Positions 26,051 through 35,978 of a DNA stretch of 64,000 nt are shown here, piece by piece; position 1 is the first letter of the stretch, and the number at the start of each line of letters is the position of its first letter. The stretch comes from Dyadobacter sp. NIV53. GTDB taxonomy: Bacteria; Bacteroidota; Bacteroidia; Cytophagales; Spirosomataceae. The translations under genes were made by a program, and so were the position numbers. The notes under the pieces were generated by a model. That model saw only the letters and a list, made by a program, of their open reading frames with translations, searched no databases and had not been told where the DNA came from. Location: NCBI RefSeq assembly GCF_019711195.1, contig NZ_CP081299.1, forward strand, positions 3,162,001 to 3,226,000. The letters run 5' to 3'.

Positions 26051-28903
26051 TTACTTCAATTCCTCTTTCAAAAAATATCCGGTATAACTTCCTTTTACTT
26101 TCGAAACCTTTTCCGGTGTACCTTCTGCAATAATCCGGCCTCCCAATGCACCGCCTTCCGGGCCAATATCTATAATATGATCAGAAACTTTGATCACATC
26201 CATATTATGCTCAATAATGAGCACTGTATTTCCTTTTTCAACCAGCTTGTTTAATACGTTTAGTAAATGCCGTATATCCTGAAAATGAAGCCCGGTTGTT
26301 GGCTCATCCAATATATACAGCGTTTTTCCGGTATCTCTTTTTGAAAGCTCTTCCGAAAGTTTCACACGCTGTGCTTCGCCGCCCGACAATGTTGTAGCAT
26401 GCTGTCCTAACGTAATGTAACCCAGGCCTACGTCATTAAGCGTTTGTACTTTTCTTAAAATGCGTGGAAGGTTTTCAAAGAACTCCAATGCTGTTTCTAC
26501 CGTCATGTCCAGAATATCTGCAACAGATTTTCCCTTAAACCTTACTTCAAGCGTTTCCCGGTTAAACCTTTTTCCCTTGCAGGTTTCACAGTTCACATGT
26601 ACATCCGGCAGAAAATCCATTTCAATTTTTTTCATCCCCGCACCTTCACAATCCTCACATCTTCCGCCTTTTACATTGAAAGAGAAACGGCCGGGTTTGT
26701 AACCACGTATTTTAGCCTCAGGTAATTCAGCAAAAAGCGAACGGATATCAGTAAAAAGATTGGTATAAGTAGCCGGATTAGAACGTGGTGTACGCCCAAT
26801 TGGCGACTGGTCTACTTCAATTACTTTATCAATATGTTCCAGCCCATCAATACTTTTATAAGCCAAGGGTTCACGCCTGGATTTATAAAAATAATGGTTT
26901 AATAATGGAAATAACGTTTCATGTATCAATGAAGATTTTCCGCTTCCGCTTACGCCCGTAACAGAAATCATCGTTCCCAATGGAAACGTCATGTTCACAT
27001 TTTTAAGATTGTGCCCTGTACAGCCTTTCAGAGAGATAGTGCTTCCATTTCCTTTCCTGCGCTTTTTAGGAATTACAATACTTTCCCGTCCACTCAGATA
27101 TTCAGCTGTCAGTGATCCGTTTTTCAGAAATTCTTCCGGTGTTCCTGCACCCACAACATGGCCTCCATGGCGGCCTGCACCTGGCCCTATATCCAGGATA
27201 TAGTCCGAAGCAAGCATCATGTCTTTGTCATGCTCAACTACCAGAATCGTATTGCCAAGGTCACGCAAGCTTTTTAAGGAATTGATCAGCCGTACATTAT
27301 CGCGCTGGTGTAATCCGATACTCGGCTCATCCATGATATACAATACGCCGGTAAGCTGGGTGCCAATCTGCGTTGCCAGCCTGATCCGCTGCGCTTCACC
27401 ACCCGAAAGTGTGCGCAATGCACGGTTTAGCGTAAGGTAATCCAGCCCGACATCTAAAAGAAAACCGACACGTTTACGAATTTCCTTTAATACTTCATGA
27501 GCAATTACGCGTTGCCTGTCTTCCAGTCTGTCTTCCAGGTCCGTAAGCCATTCTGATAGCTGGCGAATGTCACTATTGGATAATTCTGCAATATCTTTCT
27601 GATCTACTTTGAAATGTAGAGATTCTTTCCTCAAACGTTTTCCCTGACATTCAGGACAGGTTTGTATGGTCATAAAATCCTTTAACCAATCCTGTATCTT
27701 GTCATTTCCTGTTTCCTGCTGGCGTTTCAAAAAGTTAATAATCCCGTCAAATTTTGTTTCCCATTCTGTTCCCGGATATTTTTTTGAAGGAACTGGTACA
27801 GCATCTTCACTGCCATAAAGAACCAGCTTGATTGCTTCTTCCGGAAATTTTTCCAGCGGAGTTGCAAGGGTCACTTTAAATGGTTTCAGCAAAACTTCCA
27901 GCTGCTTAAAAATCCATGCTTCCCGGTATTCACCCATTGGAGCGATACCACCATGGGTAATACTTAATTTTTTGTCCGGAATGATAGAATCTTCCGTTAT
28001 TTCCTCCACAACACCAAGGCCCTGGCAAGTCGGACACCAGCCATATGGTGAATTAAAAGAAAAAGCATTAGGCGCCGGGTCATCATAACTGATGCCAGAT
28101 TCAGGATCCATCAGATTTTGGGAAAAATAGTAAGTTTCACCTTTTTCATCCAGAATCATTAATGCTCCTTTTCCCTGCTTAATAGCAGTAGCAACTGACT
28201 GGCTTAACCTGTACCTTGATTGTGGATCCTGTTCTTCCGTCTTGGGAACAACCCGGTCTATCACAATCTCAATGTCGTGAACCTTGTAACGGTCCAGCTG
28301 CATTTTTGGGACTATATCCTGTACTTCTCCATCTACGCGTACCTTCGTATAACCCAGACGGGCAATTTGTACAAACAACTCACGGTAATGTCCCTTCCTG
28401 CCTTTTACAGCCGGGGCAAGCAACACTGTCTTTTGCCCCAAAAACTGGGTCATCAATTGATTAACAATCTGATCCTGTGATTGTTTAACCATTTTTCGCC
28501 CCGTAACATAGGAATAAGCTTCTCCAGCACGTGCATAAAGCAGCCGAAGAAAATCATAGATTTCTGTTACTGTACCAACCGTAGAGCGCGGATTCCTTGA
28601 AGTTGTTTTTTGCTCAATGCTGATTACCGGCGAAAGCCCGCTGATCTTATCTACATCAGGGCGCTCCATTTCACCAATAAATCCCCGGGCATAGGAGGAA
28701 AAGCTTTCCATGTAACGCCGCTGGCCTTCAGCATAAATTGTATCAAAAGCTAAAGAAGATTTGCCGCTTCCACTAATTCCTGTTACTACCACCAGCTGGT
28801 TGCGGGGAATATTAACATCAATATTTTTCAAATTATGCTCGCGGGCGCCCTGTACTTCTATCAGATCCTGCCCTGCAAGTTCATTATCATTCAAATGTTT
28901 CAA
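26051..28903 (-). CDS. uvrA: Excinuclease ABC subunit A
   Basis: This protein of about 950 residues is the damage-sensing ATPase of nucleotide excision repair. It shows two ABC modules: Walker A GISGSGKSSL (about 43) and GVSGSGKSSL (about 647), and signatures LSGGEAQRIRL and LSGGEAQRVKL. Zinc-binding cysteines are seen in CPTCQGLG and in CEDCEGAGMKK with CETCKGKRFN. No in-frame ATG precedes the conserved start; TTG at 28903 or 28894 is the likely start. The rest of the reading frame is intact. UvrB and UvrC genes are not in the window. Confidence 0.96.
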   Translation of the reverse strand: MKHLNDNELAGQDLIEVQGAREHNLKNIDVNIPRNQLVVVTGISGSGKSSLAFDTIYAEGQRRYMESFSSYARGFIGEMERPDVDKISGLSPVISIEQKTTSRNPRSTVGTVTEIYDFLRLLYARAGEAYSYVTGRKMVKQSQDQIVNQLMTQFLGQKTVLLAPAVKGRKGHYRELFVQIARLGYTKVRVDGEVQDIVPKMQLDRYKVHDIEIVIDRVVPKTEEQDPQSRYRLSQSVATAIKQGKGALMILDEKGETYYFSQNLMDPESGISYDDPAPNAFSFNSPYGWCPTCQGLGVVEEITEDSIIPDKKLSITHGGIAPMGEYREAWIFKQLEVLLKPFKVTLATPLEKFPEEAIKLVLYGSEDAVPVPSKKYPGTEWETKFDGIINFLKRQQETGNDKIQDWLKDFMTIQTCPECQGKRLRKESLHFKVDQKDIAELSNSDIRQLSEWLTDLEDRLEDRQRVIAHEVLKEIRKRVGFLLDVGLDYLTLNRALRTLSGGEAQRIRLATQIGTQLTGVLYIMDEPSIGLHQRDNVRLINSLKSLRDLGNTILVVEHDKDMMLASDYILDIGPGAGRHGGHVVGAGTPEEFLKNGSLTAEYLSGRESIVIPKKRRKGNGSTISLKGCTGHNLKNVNMTFPLGTMISVTGVSGSGKSSLIHETLFPLLNHYFYKSRREPLAYKSIDGLEHIDKVIEVDQSPIGRTPRSNPATYTNLFTDIRSLFAELPEAKIRGYKPGRFSFNVKGGRCEDCEGAGMKKIEMDFLPDVHVNCETCKGKRFNRETLEVRFKGKSVADILDMTVETALEFFENLPRILRKVQTLNDVGLGYITLGQHATTLSGGEAQRVKLSEELSKRDTGKTLYILDEPTTGLHFQDIRHLLNVLNKLVEKGNTVLIIEHNMDVIKVSDHIIDIGPEGGALGGRIIAEGTPEKVSKVKGSYTGYFLKEELK

Positions 28904-29228
28904 AATAGTCGTATTGGTTTGAAGCTTTAATCAGAACAAAGTATTACTGAATAACCACAAAAGTAAGTGTTGAGTTGCAAAAAGTTCAAGTGATTGTCCG
29001 ACATATAAAGCATTTTTCTATCAGCATAAAATCCGCATTTAGAAATATCCATAAATCACTGATAATTACTTACCAGTCACAAAAATACAAACAAGTAACC
29101 ATTAGTATATCAATATTTATTCTCAAATTAATTACTTATTAGTATTTAATTATCGTGGTCAATTCGTATTTTTGATATTATTCTGATAAAAACTAATACA
29201 TATTTTACATTTTAACTATCCCCCTTTT
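28904..29228. other. Intergenic region between uvrA and susC
   Basis: This 325-bp AT-rich gap lies between divergent uvrA and susC. It holds the promoters of both genes. The only site I can support is a TATTTTTG box at 29167-29174. I see no gene, repeat or structured RNA. Confidence 0.6.
29167..29174 (+). promoter_or_regulatory. Candidate Bacteroidota -7 promoter box before susC
   Basis: TATTTTTG fits the Bacteroidota consensus TAnnTTTG and lies 54 bp upstream of the susC ATG. The upstream -33 TTTG element is not clear, so this is only a candidate. Confidence 0.4.
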
Positions 29229-32200
29229 ATGAAACAAAATTTACGTTTTCTGTTCTCTGCTGCTATTCCATTGCTTTTAGCAATACTTATGAGCAGCACT
29301 GTGTATGCACAGGAAAAGCAGGTCACTGGTAAAGTAACTTCTTCCACAGATGGAATAGGTTTGCCCGGTGTCAATGTACAAGTTAAAGGCACTACAACAG
29401 GTACCGTTACCGATACTGATGGAAAGTATACGATCTCTGTAAAAGATAATAGTGCCACACTTGTATTCTCTTCCATTGGATTTGGGAAACAGGAGCTGCT
29501 GGTCGGCTCCAAATCGGTTTTGGATGTAAATCTGGTTGATGACGTAAAGAGCCTGAGCGAAGTCGTTGTTACGGGTTATGGGTCACAATCCAAGAAAGAA
29601 ATCACCGGTGCCGTTGCAACGCTGGATTCCAAACAATTGCTGACCACTCCGGCTACCAACCTGGGCCAGGCATTGCAGGGTAAAGTACCAGGCGTTGTGA
29701 TTGGTAACGAAAACAGTCCAGGAGGTGGTGTTTCTGTACGTATACGCGGGTTCGGTACCATCAACGACAACTCACCTTTATATGTAGTAGATGGTGTTCC
29801 GACAAAAGGTGTAGGAGCAAATGGCGTATCCAATACTCTGAACACGCTGAACCTGAATGATATTGAATCCATGCAGATTTTGAAAGATGCTTCTGCGGCT
29901 TCTATCTATGGATCACGTGCAGGTAATGGTGTTGTTATTATAACAACAAAAAGAGGAAAAGTCGGCAAACCTGTTTTCACCTATGACACATATTATGGTA
30001 CACAGCGCCCAGGCAAGTTATTAGACATGCTGAATACGCCACAATACGCAGACCTGACCTGGAAAGCCAGAATCAATACGCTGAATCAGGCATCAATGGT
30101 AGATGGTGCATTTCCAACAGGTACCACTTTGGTGTACCCAAAACATGCCCAGTTTGGTAATGGTGAAACACCTGTTATTCCTGATTATATTTTCCCCGCA
30201 GGGGCAGGTGCTCTGGTAAAGGATCCAGTGACAGGTGTACTTGGACCTGACCCAAGATTGGCTCAAAATCCGGACGGAACCTATGTTAATTATAGTACGG
30301 ATGTAAACTCTGCTAATTTTAATAAAACCAAATGGTTAATTACAAAAGCCAATAAGACAGGAACCAACTGGCTGAAAGAAATTTACCAGCCTGCTCCTAT
30401 TCAAAACCACCAGATTGGTGTATCCGGTGGAAGTGAAACAGGACGTTATGCCATGTCATTGAACTATTTCAACCAACAGGGGTTAATGATTCATACGAGC
30501 TTTAAACGCTATACTTTACGTTCCAATACTGAATTTAATATCAGTAAGCGTATCAGAGCCGGTCAGAATTTCCAGGTTGGATATGCTTCAAGAATTGGCC
30601 AGCCCAATGGAAACAATGCTGAAAGTAACCCAACATCTTTTGGTTACAGGGTTCCTCCGATTGTTCCGGTTTATGATGTAGCAGGAAATTTTGCAGGAAC
30701 ACGTGGAGCTGATGTCGATAATTCGGTTAACCCGGTTTCATTGCTTTACCGTAATAAGGACAACCAGCAAAACGAGGTAAGATTATTCGGTAATGCTTAT
30801 GCAGAAGTAGATATCCTTAAAAACCTTACAGCCAAAACCAGTTTTGGTATCGATTATAACTTGTATAATTATCGCAACTATGTTCCCCGTGACATTGAAT
30901 CCGCGGAAGCAAGGAGCACACAAAGTTTGACAACGACCAATAACTATGAATGGACATGGACATGGTACAACACTTTAACCTACAATGTTGTATTGAAAGA
31001 TGCTCATAAACTTAACATTATTGCTGGTACAGAATCCATCAAAAACAACTATGAAAACTTTGATGCAAGCCGTACAAACTTCCTTGTAGATGCATTGGAC
31101 AACCGCTTTTTGAGCGCCGGTACCGGTGTACAAACCAACAACGGAGGAGGTGCCAACTGGCAGCTTGCTTCGGAATTCGGAAGAGCAAGCTATAGCTATT
31201 CAGGAAGATATTTATTCGATGCAACCATCCGTCGTGACCGGTCATCCCGGTTCTCTGCTGCGAATAACGTAGCTTATTTCCCGGCTGTAAGTGCCGGATG
31301 GGTTCTATCCGATGAAAGTTTTGCAAAATCATCAGCAAACTGGCTTTCTTATGCTAAAGTAAGAGTGGGATGGGGACAAACCGGTAATCAGGAAATCGGT
31401 AATTTAAATCCATACACGCTTTATTCTACGAACCCTGCCCTTTCTTTTTATGACATAAATGGTGCTAAAACGTCAGCAACCGCCGGTTATGAATTGACAC
31501 AATTTGGTAATCCAAAAGCAAAATGGGAAACTACGACTTCTACTAACTTAGGATTAGATGCAGCTTTGTTTAAAGGAACAGTGGACGTTGCTTTTGACTG
31601 GTATACCCGTACAACTACTGATATGCTTTTCCCTGTTGCTCCTCCTCTGACAGCAGGGGTTGCTGCTTCTCCATTCCAAAATATCGGATCGATGAGAAAC
31701 CGCGGTGTGGATTTGGGTATCAGCTATAACGGGAAAGCTTTGGACGGTGATCTTACTTTCACAATCGGAGCCAATTTCAGTACCTATCGTAACGTCGTAA
31801 CCAGAACAAACGGAGACCCGAACACCCAATATTTTGGTATCAATGATGAACGTATCCAGAACTTTGTAGTAACACAACAGAACCATCCTATTTCATCTTT
31901 CTTCGGCTACAAACATGACGGGATTTTCCAAACGGATGCTGGAAGCAAAAGAAGCTCCTAAAAATAACCTGGGTTCAAATGAAAACAGAGCTGGGCGCTT
32001 CAAATTCGTTGATGTAAACGGTGATGGTGTGATCGACACCAAAGATTTAAGTATCATTGGAAGCCCGCACCCAGATTTCACTTATGGCTTAAATGTAAAT
32101 GTTAATTATAAAGGTTTTGGCCTGGCAATATTCGGTGCAGGTGTTCAGGGTAATGAAATTTTCAACTACACAAAATACTGGACAGATTTCCCAACATTCT

Positions 32201-32580
32201 TTGGTAATAAAAGCACTCGTATGCTGAACCAATCATGGGAACCAGGCAAAACGGATGCTATTCTTCCTCAATTAAATTCAAGCGATCAGGTGAGTATTCT
32301 TCCGTCCAATTATTACCTGGAAAATGGTTCATATTTCCGTTTCAAAAATATTCAGCTGACTTATTCGTTGCCAAAATCCCTGGTTTCTAAAATTGGCCTT
32401 GGACCTTGCCGGATTTACGTTCAGGGACAAAACCTGGTTACCTGGACAAAATATTCAGGTATGGATCCGGAAGTTAACCTTCGTAACTACGGAGCTGGTA
32501 ACGACAGACAAATTGGTGTGGATGGTGGTTCTTATCCGGCTTCGAAACAATATATCGTGGGTCTGAACATCAGTTTCTAA
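29229..32580 (+). CDS. SusC/RagA-type TonB-linked outer membrane transporter (frame broken by one base)
   Basis: This SusC-like receptor of about 1,116 residues has a signal peptide, a carboxypeptidase-regulatory-like domain (QVTGKVTSSTDGIGLPGVNV), the family motif SEVVVTGYGSQ, a plug (PLYVVDGVPTKGV and ILKDASAASIYGSRAGNGVV) and a large beta-barrel. Translation stops at 31961, and the remainder continues in the next frame to 32580 with FKFVDVNGDGVIDTKDLS and SQYIVGLNISF-like end. Removing one G at 31941-31942 (GCTGGAAGC to GCTGAAGC) restores TDAEAKEAP. The lesion is either real inactivation or a sequencing error. It pairs with the susD gene downstream to import a glycan or other oligomer; no glycosidase is adjacent to suggest which. 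Confidence 0.9.
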
Positions 32581-32652
32581 TTACATAGTCCTATTAAACA
32601 GAATCACTTTTTAAAGTATTCCAAGTAACTGAAATTTTAATTTTTCAAAAAG

Positions 32653-34371
32653 ATGAAAAAAATTGCCATTATACTATCATCCATCGTGCTGGGGATTCTC
32701 AGCTCATGCTCTGATTCATTTTTGGAAGTAACGCCCAAAGCAGCACTGGTTTCCACTACACTTCAAAACAAAGTAGGTGTGAACGCATTGCTTATTGGCT
32801 CTTATGCATTGCTGGACGGATGGGCAACTGCCGAAGGTGCTTACAGATCTTATAACGTTGGTGCTGATAACTGGGTTTATGGAAGTGTGGCTTCTGATGA
32901 TGCCTACAAAGGAACCAATGCTGGTGACCAGCCACCTATTTCCCAAATTGAACAGGGAAACATTGCTGCTGACAATATTTATTTCCGTGGAAAATGGAGA
33001 GGAATGTACGACGGTATTGCACGCACCAATGATGTGCTGCAAAATCTGGCTAAGGCAACTGATTTTACCGATGCTGAACGTGCGGAAGTTGTGGCAGAGG
33101 CTCGTTTCTTACGCGGACATTATCATTTTGAATTAAAGAAAATGTTCAATATGGTACCTTATATTGATGAAACGATCTATGATCCGAATAATCTGGAAAG
33201 TACCAAAATCCCTAACACAGCAGATATTTATCCTAAAATCGAAGAGGATTTAAAAGCTGCTTATGACGTACTTCCAACTTCTCAGTCTCAGCCTGGCCGC
33301 CCTACCAAATGGGCAGCAGGGGCATTGCTGGCAAAAGTGTATATCTTCCAAAAGAAATATGCAGAAGCAAAGCCGATTCTTGAAGCAATTGTGGCAAGCG
33401 GAAAATACAGATTGGTTGATAAATACCATGACAATTTCCAGGCGTCAACCAACAATAATGCGGAATCTATTTTTGAGGTTCAGTATTCTGTAAATGATGG
33501 TGCTGCTGGTGGCGAAAATGGCAATATTGGTTCAACACTAAACTATCCTTATGGTGGTGGTGCATTTACCACCTGCTGCGGATTTTTCCAGCCTTCTGTT
33601 AATCTGGCGAATTCATTTAAAACAGATGCAAACGGACTGCCTTTGCTTGATACTTTCAACGATACCGATCTGCCTAATGACCAGGGAATCGAATCAACAG
33701 CTCCGTTTACACCGTACACTGGAAATCTTGATCCGCGTTTGGACTGGACAGTTGGACGCCGTGGAATTCCATATCTTGACTGGGGTGTTCATCCGGGTAA
33801 AGCTTATGTCCGTGACCAGACTTACGGAGGTCCTTATTCTCCAAAGAAACACGTTTCTCATAAATCTGATCCGTCGTTTGCTTCCAACAACCGTTTGAAT
33901 GCAAACAACTTCCGTCTTATCCGTTATGCACAGGTTCTGTTATGGCTTGCTGAAATAGAGACTGAAACCGGAAGCCTGGAAAAAGCACGTGGCTATATTA
34001 ACCAGATCCGCGCAAGAGCTGCCAAACCTGAAGGTTTTGTAAAAAATGCAGATGGGACAGCCGCAGCAAATTATATAATTAAAGAATATCCGACAGCGTG
34101 GACAGATCAGGCTTATGCCCGCAAAGCCGTAAGATTTGAAGAGCGCCTGGAACTTGGAATGGAAGGTAACCGCCGTTTTGACCTTGTACGCTGGGGTGTT
34201 GCAGCAGAAACAATGAATGCCTACTACACCGTGGAAGGGAACAAACGTTCTTACCTCAAAGGATCCCAGTTTGTAAAAGGGAAACATGAATATTTCCCGA
34301 TTCCGCAACAGGAGATCCTAAACAGCCAGGTAGCAGGAAAAGCAACTTTAACCCAGAATAACGGGTATTAA
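32653..34371 (+). CDS. SusD/RagB-family nutrient-binding lipoprotein
   Basis: This 572-residue lipoprotein has a lipobox LGILSSC (Cys about 19). Its helical TPR-like N-terminal half (starting SFLEVTPKAAL) and the C-terminal half with RARAAKPEG and VRFEERLELGMEGNRRFDLV are typical of SusD. It caps the SusC barrel on the cell surface and binds the ligand. It starts 72 bp after the susC frame ends, and a strong terminator follows 20 bp after its stop. No regulator or enzyme is in the unit, so the substrate is not evident. Confidence 0.94.
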   Translation: MKKIAIILSSIVLGILSSCSDSFLEVTPKAALVSTTLQNKVGVNALLIGSYALLDGWATAEGAYRSYNVGADNWVYGSVASDDAYKGTNAGDQPPISQIEQGNIAADNIYFRGKWRGMYDGIARTNDVLQNLAKATDFTDAERAEVVAEARFLRGHYHFELKKMFNMVPYIDETIYDPNNLESTKIPNTADIYPKIEEDLKAAYDVLPTSQSQPGRPTKWAAGALLAKVYIFQKKYAEAKPILEAIVASGKYRLVDKYHDNFQASTNNNAESIFEVQYSVNDGAAGGENGNIGSTLNYPYGGGAFTTCCGFFQPSVNLANSFKTDANGLPLLDTFNDTDLPNDQGIESTAPFTPYTGNLDPRLDWTVGRRGIPYLDWGVHPGKAYVRDQTYGGPYSPKKHVSHKSDPSFASNNRLNANNFRLIRYAQVLLWLAEIETETGSLEKARGYINQIRARAAKPEGFVKNADGTAAANYIIKEYPTAWTDQAYARKAVRFEERLELGMEGNRRFDLVRWGVAAETMNAYYTVEGNKRSYLKGSQFVKGKHEYFPIPQQEILNSQVAGKATLTQNNGY

Positions 34372-34385
34372 TTTTTAATCAGTAC

Positions 34386-34417
34386 AAAAAAACCGGCTCG
34401 AAACAGCCGGTTTTTTT
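34386..34417 (+). terminator. Rho-independent terminator of the susC/susD operon
   Basis: AACCGGCT (34391-34398) pairs with AGCCGGTT (34405-34412), extended by flanking A and T residues and followed by a seven-T run starting at 34411. It lies just after the susD stop codon and defines the 3' end of the unit. Confidence 0.92.
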
Positions 34418-34481
34418 GTTGCTTCTTTCATAATAAAATATCTTTGAAGAAATATTGACAAAAATAAAATCGGTAAGAAAA

Positions 34482-34646
34482 ATGACAATCAAAAACGAAA
34501 CAGAATACGAAAAAGCTCAGGAAAGAGCAGATGAAATTTTTGGTGCAAAAAAGGGCAGTCCGGAAGACAGGGAATTACAGGAACTTCTAAAAGCAATCAA
34601 GGAGTATGACGACGATTTTATCCGAATGCTGAAGGAGAATGAGTAG
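34482..34646 (+). CDS. Small acidic protein resembling a HigA-type antitoxin N-terminus
   Basis: This 54-residue protein starts MTIKNETEYEKAQERADEIF and is helical and charged, with a DRELQELLKAIKEYDD middle. That beginning looks like the N-terminal helical region of HigA-type antitoxin regulators of Bacteroidota, but no helix-turn-helix follows. An in-frame TTG at 34455 would add nine residues; the ATG at 34482 is preferred. No toxin gene is paired with it on this strand. It could be a remnant or a free-standing small protein. Confidence 0.55.
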   Translation: MTIKNETEYEKAQERADEIFGAKKGSPEDRELQELLKAIKEYDDDFIRMLKENE

Positions 34647-34664
34647 GTGGGAAAAAGTGAAATT

Positions 34665-35069
34665 TCATTTAAATGGATTAATAATAGTAAGTCTTTCCTC
34701 TACAACCATTCCATGTTGCATATCTTCAGAAAACAACAGAGCACAATTTGATTCTAATGCAGATGCTACAATTATAGAGTCAAAAAGTTGAAAATCGTAT
34801 CTTTTGATTAATTCAATTGCATATTTCATTGTGGTTTCTTCAATATTCACAAAAATACTATCATTAATAAGGTCAGACCAAATGTTTAAAACATCAATTT
34901 TCGAATAGCTGAACTTTCGTTTACAAACGTTTCCTACTTCCACAAGTACCTGTGCATTAAGAAATGGTGAGCCTGCCATTATTTTTTCCGCAATCTCTTT
35001 TTTACTATTGTCTTTATCCAATAAATAAAGAATTATATTGGAGTCAATAAAAGAATTAACTAAAATCAT
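34665..35069 (-). CDS. PIN-domain (VapC-like) toxin ribonuclease
   Basis: This 134-residue PIN-domain protein is the likely toxin of a type II toxin-antitoxin pair. The acidic metal-binding residues are visible: Asp in FIDSNIILYLL (N-terminus), Glu in LVEVGNVCK (about 40), Asp in YDFQLFDSIIVASALESN (about 96) and Asp in LLFSEDMQHG (about 115). VapC-type enzymes cut tRNA or rRNA. Possible starts are ATG at 35078, 35075 or 35069; the last (MILVNSF) fits best. It overlaps the end of the antitoxin frame, which allows coupled translation. Confidence 0.85.
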   Translation of the reverse strand: MILVNSFIDSNIILYLLDKDNSKKEIAEKIMAGSPFLNAQVLVEVGNVCKRKFSYSKIDVLNIWSDLINDSIFVNIEETTMKYAIELIKRYDFQLFDSIIVASALESNCALLFSEDMQHGMVVEERLTIINPFK

Positions 35070-35282
35070 TTGCATCATCACGATTAAAAGAAAAATCTGA
35101 TAGATCGATACGTGGATAAACTGAATATTTTTTTCTAATCTTTTCCACTTTATCACTGATATCCTTAGACTTAGTTCCTTTTTTTCTACTATAGCAATTA
35201 ATCTTACTTCCTGACCTACATAACTATCTGGCAACTGGATTGTTACGGATGGAGAATCAGGAATAATGGTTTGAGTATACAT
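35056..35282 (-). CDS. Antitoxin partner of the PIN toxin (frame broken at a seven-A run)
   Basis: The antitoxin begins MYTQTIIPDSPSVTIQLPDS, followed by YVGQEVRLIAIVEKK. In the sequence as given the frame shifts at the run 35179-35185 (seven A on the minus strand). With one more A the reading continues GTKSKDISDKVEKIRKKYSV and ends DDANDFS at 35056-35058, giving a 75-residue protein. This is typical length for an AbrB-like or related antitoxin, with an N-terminal DNA-binding part and a C-terminal toxin-binding tail. Its end overlaps the toxin start. Uncoupled toxin would be harmful, so a sequencing deletion is likely. Confidence 0.75.
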
Positions 35283-35372
35283 AGCACAAACAAAATTAAT
35301 TTGTATTAATTGACAAGTGAAGTTACGAAAGAATTAGAGAAATTTTTGTTACACGAAATGCGGGGTCATTAT

Positions 35373-35978
35373 TTATATCAGCTTCATCACCAGCCCTTCC
35401 ACTTTTTCACACCTTGTAACAAACCGCTCAACCAAGGTAGTCCTTACCTCCACAATCATCCGGCATTGCATTTCGAATTGCTGTTCAGTAACAGGCAATT
35501 CCATTTCTTTCACAATCCGCATGACATCATTCATCCGGATGTATGAAAACACGAGTTCATAAAACTGAGTCAAATGGCAGGTAATAATTTCAGCTTCGTC
35601 GAGTGCGCTTTCTGTTGCCGTTTTATATGCATTGATCAAACCCGGAACACCCAATAATGTTCCTCCAAAATAACGTACGACTACAACCAGAATGTTGGTA
35701 ATATCCCTGGAATAAAGTGTATTCAGAATCGGTCGTCCGGCAGTTCCGGAAGGTTCACCATCATCGCTCATTCTATAACTCATTCTGTCCAGGCCTAACC
35801 GGTATGCATAACAATGATGAACCGCTTTCGGATGCAGTTCACGAAGTTCTGCAAGAAAAATTTTAGCATCATTTTCGCTGGGTAAAGGATAGGCATAGGA
35901 AATAAATTTGCTCCCTTTATCCTTAAAAAAACCTTCTGCCAACCGGTTAATGGTTTTGTAACTATCGTCAAATAACAC
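35373..35978 (-). CDS. YigZ/IMPACT-family protein
   Basis: This 201-residue protein of the IMPACT/YigZ family has the conserved segment AYRLGLDRMSYRMSDDGEPSGTAG (only part quoted as DDGEPSGTAGRPIL) and VVRYFGGTLLGVPGLI, followed by a C-terminal domain of the DUF1949 type. The family is linked to translation or to ribosome-bound factors, but the biochemical function is not established. A GTG start at 35978 is used. Its first codons overlap the end of the MFS transporter gene by 11 bp, so the two are probably co-transcribed. Confidence 0.9.
   Translation of the reverse strand: MLFDDSYKTINRLAEGFFKDKGSKFISYAYPLPSENDAKIFLAELRELHPKAVHHCYAYRLGLDRMSYRMSDDGEPSGTAGRPILNTLYSRDITNILVVVVRYFGGTLLGVPGLINAYKTATESALDEAEIITCHLTQFYELVFSYIRMNDVMRIVKEMELPVTEQQFEMQCRMIVEVRTTLVERFVTRCEKVEGLVMKLI

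Noticed and set aside
29000..29200. Search for a small RNA or riboswitch before susC
   Set aside because: Only AT-rich sequence was seen; no conserved fold could be drawn.
34665..35282. Reading the antitoxin and toxin as one natural 205-residue fusion protein
   Set aside because: The middle of the fused text matches neither family, whereas the alternative frame gives a complete antitoxin ending inside the toxin start.
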